From Lacrimispora saccharolytica (GTDB taxonomy: Bacteria; Bacillota; Clostridia; Lachnospirales; Lachnospiraceae), in assembly GCA_016899975.1 (NCBI GenBank), contig JACJJN010000014.1, forward strand, positions 26,722-90,721: DNA of 64,000 nucleotides, given 5' to 3'. The position numbers and the translations under genes were made by a program. Numbering within the stretch: position 1 is the stretch's first letter; every line of letters begins with the position of its first letter. The notes under the pieces are model-generated. The model did no database searches and was not told the origin of the DNA. It worked only from the letters and a program-made list of their open reading frames with translations. Positions 1 to 7,675 of the stretch are shown here, piece by piece.

Positions 1-975
1 GTCACCGAGTCCATACTGACCTGTGAACAGCATGCCAAGGCTGTCGATCACCATCTCGATCCAATATTTCACTTCCAGCGCGCTGTACTTCAGAATTCCG
101 AGAGAAGACTGATCTTCCCGCAGGCTGTAGCTGAAATTCAGGCTGGCATATGTGCTCATCTCCGGGATCAGCACTGCCTGATGTTCATCTCCGTTGTGCA
201 GATACGTCACTGTCACCGAATCTCCGCTCAGCGGATTCTGCTCCAGATATTCCATCAGCGCTTCCCGGCTGTCAATGTCTGTGCCATTGATCCCTGTCAC
301 CACATCTCCCGCCTGAATACCTGCCTGTTCCATGGGAAGCCCTTTTTCCACAGAAACAATCAAAGCGCCATCAGAATCTTCATCATAGCTGAAACCAAGG
401 CGGTACTGTGTTGTGACAGAAGGAACATACACAATCTCTCTGTCTTCTCCGTCCCGCTCCACCGTCAGACGTATCTCATCCGTCGGAATTCCATGCATGG
501 AAACCGTGGTGCTCAGTTCCTTTCCAAGAGAAATGTGTCTCCCATTGTAGGAGGTGATCACATCCCCCGCTTCCAGACCGGCTTCCGCTTCCGGCGAACC
601 TTCCGCCACTTCCACTACCCTCGCCGGGCCGCTGCCCGAATAGCTGATCACAATAATAGACAGAAAGAATGCAAGAATCAGATTGAACACCGGTCCTGCC
701 GCGATCACCGCCATCCTTGCCCAGACAGATTTACTGTTGAAGGATCCCTCTCCGCTTTCCTCCTCATCTTCTCCCAGCATTGCGCAGGAGCCGCCGAACG
801 GCAGCAGTTTCAGCGCATACGTAGTCTCCCCTCTGGTTGTCTTCAAAAGTATCGGCCCCATACCGACCGCAAACTCTGTCACGGTGATATGGTTTGCTTT
901 CGCCAGCAGAAAATGTCCCAGCTCATGAAAAATAATGATCAGGCTGAAGATCAAAATGGCGATGATAATAATCAT
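1..975 (-). CDS. rseP: RIP metalloprotease RseP (site-2 protease), C-terminus cut by window edge
   Basis: Membrane-embedded zinc protease of family M50 that cuts anti-sigma factors or remnant signal peptides inside the membrane. The first 16 residues are a hydrophobic helix that runs into the zinc motif HELGH (residues 17-21), followed by the usual AKANHITVTEFAVGMGP segment. Two PDZ-like domains follow at roughly residues 115-190 and 200-270, each with a GDV(I/V)T..NG core; the tandem PDZ form fits RseP rather than SpoIVFB. The frame is still open at base 1 (325 codons), so the last helices and the Asp zinc ligand lie outside the window. The ATG at 975 follows CTGGAGGAGACT. It is the last visible gene of the pyrH-frr-uppS-cdsA-dxr-rseP operon, 39 bases after dxr. 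Confidence 0.95.
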   Translation of the reverse strand, partial: MIIIIAILIFSLIIIFHELGHFLLAKANHITVTEFAVGMGPILLKTTRGETTYALKLLPFGGSCAMLGEDEEESGEGSFNSKSVWARMAVIAAGPVFNLILAFFLSIIVISYSGSGPARVVEVAEGSPEAEAGLEAGDVITSYNGRHISLGKELSTTVSMHGIPTDEIRLTVERDGEDREIVYVPSVTTQYRLGFSYDEDSDGALIVSVEKGLPMEQAGIQAGDVVTGINGTDIDSREALMEYLEQNPLSGDSVTVTYLHNGDEHQAVLIPEMSTYASLNFSYSLREDQSSLGILKYSALEVKYWIEMVIDSLGMLFTGQYGLGD

Positions 976-1014
976 AGTCTCCTCCAGATTTCTTAATGAT
1001 AATTTCCGTCAATC

Positions 1015-2169
1015 TCAAAAGGTCTGATCCACCCATTCCCAGGCTTCTCTTTCTGCATCCAGGATCTCTTCCAGAGATGGATTCTCTTTTTTTTGATGAT
1101 GTTCCATCGCCCCACGGATTCCATCGTAAATGTCCAGAAAAGCAATTTCCCTGTGCAGAAATTTCGCCACCAGGCGTTCATTTGCCGCATTGAAGATGGT
1201 CGGCATTGTACCGCCCTCCCGGGAAGCGCGCACTGCCAGCGGAAGTCCCTCGAAAGTTTCCGTATCCGGCTCTTCAAATGTAATCTCTTTCAATGTCCGG
1301 AAATCCAGACGTTCTCCCTCCAGATAACGGCGATCCGGATAATACAGAGCGTACTGGATCGGCAGTTTCATATCCGGCGTCCCCAGCTGTGCCATCACCG
1401 CTCCGTCGCGGAACTGTACCATGGAATGGATGATGCTCTTTGGCTGAACCACCACCTGAATGTCATTCAGTTCCACATCAAACAGCCAGCGGGCTTCCAT
1501 CACCTCCAGACCTTTGTTGACCAGAGTCGCGGAATCTATGGTGATCTTATGTCCCATAGACCAGTTGGGATGGCGAAGCGCGTCCTCCACCGTCACCTTC
1601 CGCAGTTCCTCCCGTTTCTTTCCCCGGAAAGGACCTCCCGACGCAGTGATCAGCAGTTTGTCAACACTGCGTCTTTCCTCGCCGGACAGGCACTGAAAGA
1701 TTGCCGAATGCTCGCTGTCCACCGGCAGGATCTTCACACCCTTTTCTTTTGCCAGCGGCATGATCAGATGACCGGCGGTCACCAGCGTCTCTTTGTTCGC
1801 CAGGGCGATATCCTTCCCCGCCTCAATGGCTGCGATGGTCGGACGGATCCCGATCATCCCGACGATCGCCGTGACCAGGATCTCCGTTTCCGGCATCACT
1901 GCCAGTTCCAGCAGTCCGTCCATCCCGGACACAACCCTGACATCCATATCCCGGAGCCGTTCTCTCAGCTGAACCGCTTTTTCCTCATGATAAACTGCCG
2001 CAAGCTTCGGGCGGAATTCCCGGATCTGCTGTTCCAGAAGGTCAATGTTGCTTCCTGCGCTGAGCGCTTCCACTTCAAGATCACCGTTCGCCCGGACGAC
2101 ATCCAGCGTCTGGGTTCCGATGGACCCGGTAGATCCCAGCACCGCTATTTTCTTTCTGTATTCTTTCAT
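1015..2169 (-). CDS. dxr: 1-deoxy-D-xylulose-5-phosphate reductoisomerase
   Basis: Converts 1-deoxy-D-xylulose 5-phosphate to 2-C-methyl-D-erythritol 4-phosphate with NADPH, the committed step of the MEP isoprenoid pathway. The 384-residue length is normal. Visible signatures are the N-terminal NADPH motif GSTGSIGTQTLDVV (residues 12-25), ANKETLVTAGH, the metal and substrate segment VDSEHSAIFQC, ITASGGPFRG, and HPNWSMGHKITIDSATLVNKG near residue 210. The start has GACAGGAGGAACGGAT before the ATG. It lies between cdsA and rseP, so precursor supply for undecaprenyl phosphate is co-expressed with uppS in the same operon. Confidence 0.98.
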   Translation of the reverse strand: MKEYRKKIAVLGSTGSIGTQTLDVVRANGDLEVEALSAGSNIDLLEQQIREFRPKLAAVYHEEKAVQLRERLRDMDVRVVSGMDGLLELAVMPETEILVTAIVGMIGIRPTIAAIEAGKDIALANKETLVTAGHLIMPLAKEKGVKILPVDSEHSAIFQCLSGEERRSVDKLLITASGGPFRGKKREELRKVTVEDALRHPNWSMGHKITIDSATLVNKGLEVMEARWLFDVELNDIQVVVQPKSIIHSMVQFRDGAVMAQLGTPDMKLPIQYALYYPDRRYLEGERLDFRTLKEITFEEPDTETFEGLPLAVRASREGGTMPTIFNAANERLVAKFLHREIAFLDIYDGIRGAMEHHQKKENPSLEEILDAEREAWEWVDQTF

Positions 2170-2188
2170 ATCCGTTCCTCCTGTCTTC

Positions 2189-2980
2189 TCAGGAAATCAG
2201 GAACAGCGACAGATAATAGATGACCGGTGCGGTAAAAATCACACTGTCGAACCGGTCCAGGATCCCGCCGTGTCCCGGAATCAGTTTTCCATAATCTTTG
2301 ATCCCCTGATTTCTCTTGATCGCCGAGGCCGCCAGATCACCCACCATGGAGATCAGCGCGCCCACACCGCAGATGATTCCATACTCCACCATACCGCCCT
2401 TGGTGAAGAACGCATAAATGACACCGAGGAGCACTGCTCCTGCTACGCCTCCCACTGCGCCTTCGATGGACTTTTTCGGGCTGAGGACAGGCGCCATCTT
2501 GTGCTTTCCGATCAGAACACCGACGCAGTACGCACAGGTGTCGCATCCCCAGGAACAGAGAAAGATCAGCCACACATGGAACTGCCCGCCCGGCAGCATC
2601 CGCGTCTGATAAATATAAGACAGCATGACACCCACATAAACAATGCCGAAAAACGCCGCCATGATCTGTCCCGCCTGATAAGCAGGATAACAGAACACAT
2701 ACACACACATGATCAGAACCAGAGACGCGATTACGCCCATCAGCGGGTACGCTGAGTCTTCCGGGATCAGCAGCAGATAAATCAGAAGAACGCCGGCATA
2801 GCTGACCAGTTCCAGCGCGCCAAACCCTTCCTTGCGCACATGCATGGCGCGGTACAGTTCCTGCATTCCGATCAAAGATACGCACAGCAGAGTCGCCAGC
2901 AGAACATAACTGCCGCAGTTGATCGTAAGGAATGCCACCAGCACCAGAACAATTCCACTTAACAGTCTTGTCTTAAACAT
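2189..2980 (-). CDS. cdsA: Phosphatidate cytidylyltransferase (CDP-diglyceride synthase)
   Basis: Integral membrane enzyme that makes CDP-diacylglycerol from phosphatidic acid and CTP, the branch point of phospholipid synthesis. The 263-residue protein has about eight hydrophobic segments. The family signature appears in the C-terminal third: SPKKSIEGAVGG followed by GDLAASAIKRNQGIKDYG and LIPGHGGILDRFDS (Mg2+ and CTP-binding acidic residues). The start ATG at 2980 follows a GGGGG-type ribosome site that lies in the end of uppS, whose stop is 6 bases upstream, so translation is probably coupled. It feeds cardiolipin synthase encoded near 50 kb. Confidence 0.97.
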   Translation of the reverse strand: MFKTRLLSGIVLVLVAFLTINCGSYVLLATLLCVSLIGMQELYRAMHVRKEGFGALELVSYAGVLLIYLLLIPEDSAYPLMGVIASLVLIMCVYVFCYPAYQAGQIMAAFFGIVYVGVMLSYIYQTRMLPGGQFHVWLIFLCSWGCDTCAYCVGVLIGKHKMAPVLSPKKSIEGAVGGVAGAVLLGVIYAFFTKGGMVEYGIICGVGALISMVGDLAASAIKRNQGIKDYGKLIPGHGGILDRFDSVIFTAPVIYYLSLFLIS

Positions 2981-2986
2981 CTTTGG

Positions 2987-3721
2987 TTATTCCCCCTTCA
3001 CTCCGCCGTATCTTCTGTCTCTGCTATTATATTGCGCAATGGCATACTCCAATTCCTCCTCATGGAAATCCGGCCAGGGGACATCCACGAAGCAGAATTC
3101 CGTATAAGCCAGCTGCCACAGCAGATAATTGGAAAGCCGCTGCTCTCCGCTGGTCCGGATCAGAAGATCCGGATCCGGGATTCCCGCCGTATCCAGGTAG
3201 CTCTCAAACAATTCCTCTGTCAGTTTTCCGTGTTCGAATCCTTCCTCCGGCAGTTTTCCCTCTCTGGCATCCTCCAGCATACGGGTCACACCGCGGAGGA
3301 TCTCATCCCTGCCGCCGTAATTCATGGCGATCTGGAAAAACATCTGATCGTAGTCCTTGGAACAGTCCTCCAGCAGCCGGATACTGTCCTGAATATCCTG
3401 CGGAAATGCAGACGGGTCTCCGATGATCTTTACTCGCATTTTGTTTTTCTTTGCGCTCCTCATACACCGTTTCAGATACTGGCGGAACAGCTTCAGAAGC
3501 CCCTCCACCTCATCTCTGGAACGCTTCCAGTTCTCAGTGGAAAACGCGTATACCGTCAGGTATTTCACTCCCCTATCCTTGATGACATTACACATATGTT
3601 CCAGATTCTGACATCCGATAATATGTCCGTATCCCCGGGGCATCCGGCGCTGTTTCGCCCACCGGCCGTTCCCATCCAGTATGATCGCAATATGCTGCGG
3701 CACCTTTGTCTCCGCTCCCAT
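2987..3721 (-). CDS. uppS: Isoprenyl transferase (undecaprenyl diphosphate synthase family)
   Basis: Adds isopentenyl diphosphate units in cis to farnesyl diphosphate to make the lipid carrier for cell wall synthesis. Signatures: IAIILDGNGRWAKQRRMPRGYGH (the catalytic Asp lies in LDGNGRWA, near residue 16), VKYLTVYAFSTENWKR, AMNYGGRDEI, and the C-terminal DLLIRTSGEQRLSNYLLWQLAYTE. The frame is open up to 3838, but the ATG at 3721 is chosen because AAAGGAG lies 7 bases upstream and the resulting 244 residues match the family. Immediately 5' lies a GC-rich nested hairpin (3747-3815). Confidence 0.97.
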   Translation of the reverse strand: MGAETKVPQHIAIILDGNGRWAKQRRMPRGYGHIIGCQNLEHMCNVIKDRGVKYLTVYAFSTENWKRSRDEVEGLLKLFRQYLKRCMRSAKKNKMRVKIIGDPSAFPQDIQDSIRLLEDCSKDYDQMFFQIAMNYGGRDEILRGVTRMLEDAREGKLPEEGFEHGKLTEELFESYLDTAGIPDPDLLIRTSGEQRLSNYLLWQLAYTEFCFVDVPWPDFHEEELEYAIAQYNSRDRRYGGVKGE

Positions 3722-3746
3722 AAGCTTTCTCCTTTCACACAACAAC

Positions 3747-3815
3747 GGGCTGCCGGGAAGCAGCCGGCTGCCCAAGTTCTCTTCTCCCCGGCAGCCGGCC
3801 GCCATCAGGCAGCCC
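3747..3815 (-). other. Nested GC-rich hairpin between frr and uppS
   Basis: Two nested perfect inverted repeats: outer arms GGGCTGCC/GGCAGCCC (3747-3754, 3808-3815) and inner arms GCCGGCTGCC/GGCAGCCGGC (3763-3772, 3790-3799). It sits in the otherwise 117-base gap between frr and uppS, ending about 20 bases before the uppS ribosome site. There is no T-tract, so it is not a classical terminator. It may be an mRNA processing or stability element that sets the frr to uppS ratio; that role is inferred. Confidence 0.6.
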
Positions 3816-3838
3816 CCTTGGTTTTGTTTTTCTTTCAA

Positions 3839-4399
3839 TTATACAGTAAGGATCTCTTTGGATTTTACTTCCACAGTCTGATCGATCTCCTTGATGTACT
3901 TGTCTGTCATCTTCTGTGTCTGCTCTTCCAGTTCCTTGATCTCGTCCTCGGAAACATCCTCGGATTTCAGCTTTTTGAACGCATCGTTGGCATCGCGGCG
4001 GATATTACGGATTGCAACCTTCGCGCCTTCACCCTTTTTCTTTACGTCCTTCACCAGTTCCTTACGGCGCTCCTCAGTCAGTTCCGGGAATACCAGGCGG
4101 ATGGTCTTTCCGTCGTTGGTCGGATTGATCCCCAGATCAGAAACCAGGATCGCTTTCTCAATTGCTTTTACCATGGAAGCCTCCCACGGCTGGATCTGGA
4201 TCATGCGTGCCTCCGGAACGGAAATGTTCGCCACCTGCTGAAGCGGTGTCGGCGCTCCATAGTAATCTACCATGATTCTGTCCAGTACATGCGGGTTTGC
4301 ACGCCCTGCACGGATCGTTCCCAGTTCCGATTCCAGGTTTTTGATTGTCTTGTCCATTTTTGTCTCGAAAGGTACGATCCTCTCATCCATCTTTGCCAT
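3839..4399 (-). CDS. frr: Ribosome recycling factor
   Basis: Splits the post-termination ribosome together with EF-G. The 186-residue length is standard. Family features seen: TKMDKTIKNLESELGTIRAGRANPHVLDRIMVDYYG in the first 50 residues (here quoted only as landmarks around TIRAGRANP), LQQVANISVPEARM, IQPWE, LGINPTNDGKTIRLVFPELTEERR, and the lysine-rich helical C-terminus with KIKELEEQ-type coiled coil. AGGAGGACAATAGAT precedes the ATG. pyrH is 27 bases upstream and uppS downstream, the usual order in Firmicutes. Confidence 0.98.
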   Translation of the reverse strand: MAKMDERIVPFETKMDKTIKNLESELGTIRAGRANPHVLDRIMVDYYGAPTPLQQVANISVPEARMIQIQPWEASMVKAIEKAILVSDLGINPTNDGKTIRLVFPELTEERRKELVKDVKKKGEGAKVAIRNIRRDANDAFKKLKSEDVSEDEIKELEEQTQKMTDKYIKEIDQTVEVKSKEILTV

Positions 4400-4426
4400 A
4401 TCTATTGTCCTCCTGTTTCTTATCTT

Positions 4427-5122
4427 TTATACGGTCACTTTCGTTCCTGTAATGATTCCGTGTGCCGCATTTACAATGCTGTTTTCCTCGTTCAGTCCAA
4501 ATACGATCATCGGCATTTTATTTTCCATACAGAGGATGGAAGCCGCCAGATCCACAACCCCCAACTTCTTGTCGATCACTTCCCCGATCGTCACTTCGCT
4601 GTACTTCTTCGCGTCCGGATTTTCCTTCGGATCGCTGTCATATACACCGTCAACCGCTTTTGCCAGCAGGATCGTCTCCGCCTCGATCTCTATCGCGCGC
4701 AGTACGGTCGCCGTATCCGTGGAGAAATAAGGATGGCCGGTACCGCCTGCGAAAAATACAACCATATTGTGATCAAAATACTTGTTCGCACGGTCTTTGG
4801 AAAACATCTTTGTAAATTCCCCGCACTGGAATGGAGTCAGAATTGATGTCAGCATTCCCTGAGAACGGAAAATTTCCGATACATAAATACAATTCATCAC
4901 AGTCGCCAGCATACCGATCTGGTCAGCCTTGGTACGATCAATATTTTCTGAACTGCGGCCTCTCCAGAAATTTCCGCCGCCAATCACGATTCCCACCTGG
5001 ACGCCTTCATCCACCAGGACTTTGACCTGTTTTGCCACTCTGGTCACGGTCGCTTCATCGAAACCAGTCTTTTTTTCACCTGCAAGAGCCTCACCGCTCA
5101 ACTTTAACAATACACGTTTCAT
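4427..5122 (-). CDS. pyrH: UMP kinase
   Basis: Phosphorylates UMP to UDP with ATP; hexameric cytosolic enzyme of the amino acid kinase fold. Motifs: VLLKLSGEAL at the N-terminus, VIGGGNFWRGR, ADQIGMLATVMN, and FFAGGTGHPYFSTDTATVLRA, then AVDGVYDSDP. Two in-frame ATGs are possible, at 5146 and 5122. The second is chosen because GAGGAAATCTTAC precedes it, whereas the first has no ribosome site; with it the protein has 231 residues. A clear promoter lies just upstream (5171-5199), so this is the first gene of the operon running to rseP. Confidence 0.95.
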   Translation of the reverse strand: MKRVLLKLSGEALAGEKKTGFDEATVTRVAKQVKVLVDEGVQVGIVIGGGNFWRGRSSENIDRTKADQIGMLATVMNCIYVSEIFRSQGMLTSILTPFQCGEFTKMFSKDRANKYFDHNMVVFFAGGTGHPYFSTDTATVLRAIEIEAETILLAKAVDGVYDSDPKENPDAKKYSEVTIGEVIDKKLGVVDLAASILCMENKMPMIVFGLNEENSIVNAAHGIITGTKVTV

Positions 5123-5170
5123 GTAAGATTTCCTCGCACTTTCCATGATTTTATCAGACTTAGCAGATAT

Positions 5171-5199
5171 ATTATAACATCACTGTTTTAAAACCACAA
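5171..5199 (-). promoter_or_regulatory. Sigma-A promoter of the pyrH operon
   Basis: Minus-strand TTGTGG (5194-5199), a 17-base spacer and a perfect TATAAT (5171-5176). It lies about 45 bases before the preferred pyrH start and is the only clear promoter upstream of the six-gene operon. Confidence 0.75.
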
Positions 5200-5228
5200 G
5201 TGGAATGTTATTTTAAACGGCGAAACCT

Positions 5229-5256
5229 GTAACCGTTCAGCCTGCCGAACGGTTAC
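5229..5256. repeat. GTAACCGTTC inverted repeat (GTTCAGCC family)
   Basis: Perfect 10-base arms GTAACCGTTC/GAACGGTTAC around an 8-base loop AGCCTGCC. The arm and loop start (GTAACCGTTCAGCC) matches the terminal repeat of the larger element at 51498-51631 (GTAACAGTTCAGCC) and resembles the degenerate copy at 60749-60775. Confidence 0.7.
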
Positions 5257-5275
5257 TGAAACCTCTTGCGGGACC

Positions 5276-5325
5276 CACGCAAAAGGCTCCCATGGCACGC
5301 GTGCAAACACGCCGCCAGGGAGCCT
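5276..5325 (-). terminator. Intrinsic terminator of the aspartate kinase gene
   Basis: Arms AGGCTCCC/GGGAGCCT (5284-5291, 5318-5325) with a GC-rich 26-base loop, followed on the minus strand by TTTTGCGT. On the plus strand the stem is followed after five bases by TTTTT, so it may act both ways. Confidence 0.65.
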
Positions 5326-5368
5326 GGAAGTTTTTATGTGTTAGTTCAGCCTGATCAATTGTTATGTT

Positions 5369-6688
5369 TTACAGCTGCGCCGTTACAAAAATATCGTAGA
5401 TTGCCTTGATAGTCGCTTCAAAATCACGGTTTTCTACGCCGACGATGATGTTCAGCTCGCTGGAACCCTGGTCGATCATCTTGACGTTGACATGGGCATG
5501 CGCAAGGGCAGAGAAAATACGGCCGGCAGTTCCACGGGTGCGGCGCATGCCGCGTCCAACGATTGCCACCAGGGCGAGATCCGATTCCAGATCGATGGAA
5601 TCCGGCTGCACAGCACGATGCAGACCGGCGATAATGCTCTGTTCTTTCTCTTCGAACTCTTTCTGATGTACGAATACGGTCATGGTATCAATACCGGACG
5701 GCGTATGCTCGAAGGAAATGCCGTTTTCTTCAAATACCTGCAGGACTTTTCTTCCAAATCCTATCTCAGTATTCATCATGCTCTTCTCAATGGTCACCGC
5801 CGCAAACCCTTTCTTTCCGGCGATTCCGGTGATGGTGAAATGCGGTTTGCTGCAGGTATTCTCTACGATCATCGTACCCGGATCTTCCGGCGCGTTGGTG
5901 TTCAGCACGTGAATCGGAATTCCTTCTTTTCTCAGCGGGAAGATGGAATCTTCATGAAGAACGGTGGCGCCCATATAGGAGAGTTCTCTCAGTTCCCGGT
6001 AAGTGATGGTGGAGATGACTTCCGGATTCTCCACGATCTTTGGATCTGTAACCAGGAATCCGGATACATCGGTCCAGTTCTCATATACATCCGCATGTAC
6101 CGCCTTCGCCACGATGGAACCGGTAATGTCGGAACCTCCTCTTGAGAACGTTTTTACGCTTCCGTCCGGTTTTGAACCATAAAAGCCAGGGATAACCGCA
6201 TGTTCCTCTTCACTGAGTCTGTGGGAAAGCACTTCGTCTGTCTTTTCGTCCAGGAAATTTCCGTTTTCATCGAAGAAAATCACTTCCGCCGCATCAATAT
6301 ATGTATAGCCCAGATAATTTGCCATCACAATTCCATTGAGGTATTCGCCTCTGGATGCCGCGTAGTCTTCCCCCGCTTTCGCCCGGAACTGTTCCTCGAT
6401 TTTATCAAATTCCTGTTCAAGAGACAGGTTCAGCGCCAGTCCGTCAATGATCTCCTGATAACGGTCCTTAATGTTTTTCAGTTTCTGGGAGAAGTCTTTG
6501 CCTGCCACTGCCGTGCGGTAACAGTCATACAGCATATCCGTCACCTTGGTATCCGCGGAAAAACGCTTTCCTGGCGCCGACGGCACCACATATCTGCGCG
6601 CAGCATCTGCACGGATGATATCTCCTACTTTTTTGAACTGACCGGCGCTTGCCAGAGAGCTTCCGCCGAACTTCACTACTTTTTTCAT
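5369..6688 (-). CDS. yclM: Aspartate kinase (YclM/ThrD type, with ACT domains)
   Basis: Phosphorylates aspartate at the start of the lysine, threonine and methionine pathway. N-terminal kinase motif KKVVKFGGSSLA, then SAPGKRF..DTKVTD, TFSRGGSDITGSI (near residue 200) and YENWTDVSGF; two ACT modules for amino acid feedback occupy about residues 300-439, with VAIVGRGMRRTRGTAGRIF and VKMIDQGSSELNI as landmarks. The ATG at 6688 (439 residues) is preferred over an upstream in-frame ATG because ATGGAGGAAAAT precedes it. It is monocistronic, with its own promoter (6822-6850) and terminator (5276-5325). The 130-base leader is rich in hairpins and may carry control. Confidence 0.95.
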   Translation of the reverse strand: MKKVVKFGGSSLASAGQFKKVGDIIRADAARRYVVPSAPGKRFSADTKVTDMLYDCYRTAVAGKDFSQKLKNIKDRYQEIIDGLALNLSLEQEFDKIEEQFRAKAGEDYAASRGEYLNGIVMANYLGYTYIDAAEVIFFDENGNFLDEKTDEVLSHRLSEEEHAVIPGFYGSKPDGSVKTFSRGGSDITGSIVAKAVHADVYENWTDVSGFLVTDPKIVENPEVISTITYRELRELSYMGATVLHEDSIFPLRKEGIPIHVLNTNAPEDPGTMIVENTCSKPHFTITGIAGKKGFAAVTIEKSMMNTEIGFGRKVLQVFEENGISFEHTPSGIDTMTVFVHQKEFEEKEQSIIAGLHRAVQPDSIDLESDLALVAIVGRGMRRTRGTAGRIFSALAHAHVNVKMIDQGSSELNIIVGVENRDFEATIKAIYDIFVTAQL

Positions 6689-6702
6689 ATTTTCCTCCAT
6701 CT

Positions 6703-6826
6703 GACGCACCTGCTGCGTCATCAAGGTAGATTTGGAAGTTTACTTCCAAACTTTATCTCCTTGCGCTCATATATTTACACTATTTTTTAACATCGCAGTC
6801 ATGCGACACTATCTTTTTAAGATAGT
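6703..6826 (-). promoter_or_regulatory. Hairpin-rich leader of the aspartate kinase gene
   Basis: The leader between promoter and ribosome site holds four short perfect inverted repeats: ACTATCTT/AAGATAGT over the start site (6808-6826), TCGCA/TGCGA (about 6792-6805), TTTGGAAGT/ACTTCCAAA with a 2-base loop (6731-6750), and GACGCA/TGCGTC (6703-6719) directly before GGAGGA. No T-tract follows any of them, and the conserved parts of a lysine riboswitch are not recognisable. Translational control is possible but inferred. Confidence 0.5.
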
Positions 6827-6850
6827 ACCGTAAATTTTACTGTGCGTCAA
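6822..6850 (-). promoter_or_regulatory. Promoter of the aspartate kinase gene
   Basis: TTGACG (6845-6850), 17-base spacer, TACTAT (6822-6827) on the minus strand, with the ACTATCTT..AAGATAGT palindrome covering the -10 box and probable start site. Confidence 0.7.
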
Positions 6851-6912
6851 GGGTTTTCCGAAAAGTATCTCTTTCAAACGCTAAAACAAAAAAGCGTCAC
6901 CGGCGGTATATT

Positions 6913-7608
6913 TTAATTCTGGCCGTAATATGCGTTTGCCCCGTGCTTGCGGAAATAATGTTTATCCTGAAGCTCCTGGGGCGCAGGCTGGATCCGCGGC
7001 TCGATACATTCCGCCCGGTAAGCCATCTTGGCAACTTCTTCCAGAACCACAGCGTTATGTACGGCTTCCTGCGCGTCCTTGCCCCAGGCAAACGGTCCGT
7101 GGTTTTTGCAGAGCACCGCCGGAACCGCCGTCACATCCTTTCCCATGCGCCGAAACTCATTGACGATCAAATGACCTGTATTCTCCTCATATGCCTCGTC
7201 GATTTCTTCTTTGGTCAGGCAGCGCAGACAGGGAACTTCCCCGTAAATGTAATCCGCATGGGTGGTTCCGTAGCAGGGAATGCTTCTCCCCGCCTGTGCC
7301 CAGCTTGTCGCGTAGGAGGAATGCGTATGCACAATGCCCCCGATCTCCGGAAAGGCTTTATACAGCTCCAGATGAGTCGGTGTATCGGAGGACGGACGGT
7401 AGTTTCCTTCCACCTTATTTCCATTCAGATCCATGACCACCATATCTTCCGGCGTCAGTTTCTCATAATCTACGCCGGACGGTTTGATAACAAACAGCCC
7501 GCTTTCTCTGTCAATCTCACTGACATTGCCCCAGGTAAACGTTACCAGTCCGTATTTCGGAAGCAACATGTTCGCTTCATACACCCGTTTTTTCAGTTCT
7601 TCCAGCAT
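6913..7608 (-). CDS. araD: L-ribulose-5-phosphate 4-epimerase
   Basis: Zinc-dependent class II aldolase-fold enzyme that converts L-ribulose 5-phosphate to D-xylulose 5-phosphate, last step of L-arabinose entry into the pentose phosphate pathway. The 231 residues are normal. Visible: [40 protein letters not shown], the zinc histidines in [15 protein letters not shown] and in [10 protein letters not shown], and [10 protein letters not shown]. Ends with [10 protein letters not shown] as in typical AraD. It is the third gene of araR-araB-araD, 67 bases after araB; downstream is only a weak stem before the next gene. Confidence 0.96.
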   Translation of the reverse strand: MLEELKKRVYEANMLLPKYGLVTFTWGNVSEIDRESGLFVIKPSGVDYEKLTPEDMVVMDLNGNKVEGNYRPSSDTPTHLELYKAFPEIGGIVHTHSSYATSWAQAGRSIPCYGTTHADYIYGEVPCLRCLTKEEIDEAYEENTGHLIVNEFRRMGKDVTAVPAVLCKNHGPFAWGKDAQEAVHNAVVLEEVAKMAYRAECIEPRIQPAPQELQDKHYFRKHGANAYYGQN

Positions 7609-7675
7609 GTTCGTCTCCTTTTCTACTGCTTTTCAGAATATCATTTGCCACATACTCTTATGTATGGAAAATGGC

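Noticed and set aside
3032..4846. Plus-strand open frame of about 600 codons
   Set aside because: Antisense to uppS, frr and pyrH, with no family features and no start signal.
6703..6850. Lysine riboswitch upstream of aspartate kinase
   Set aside because: Leader is only about 130 bases and the conserved junction sequences are not recognisable.
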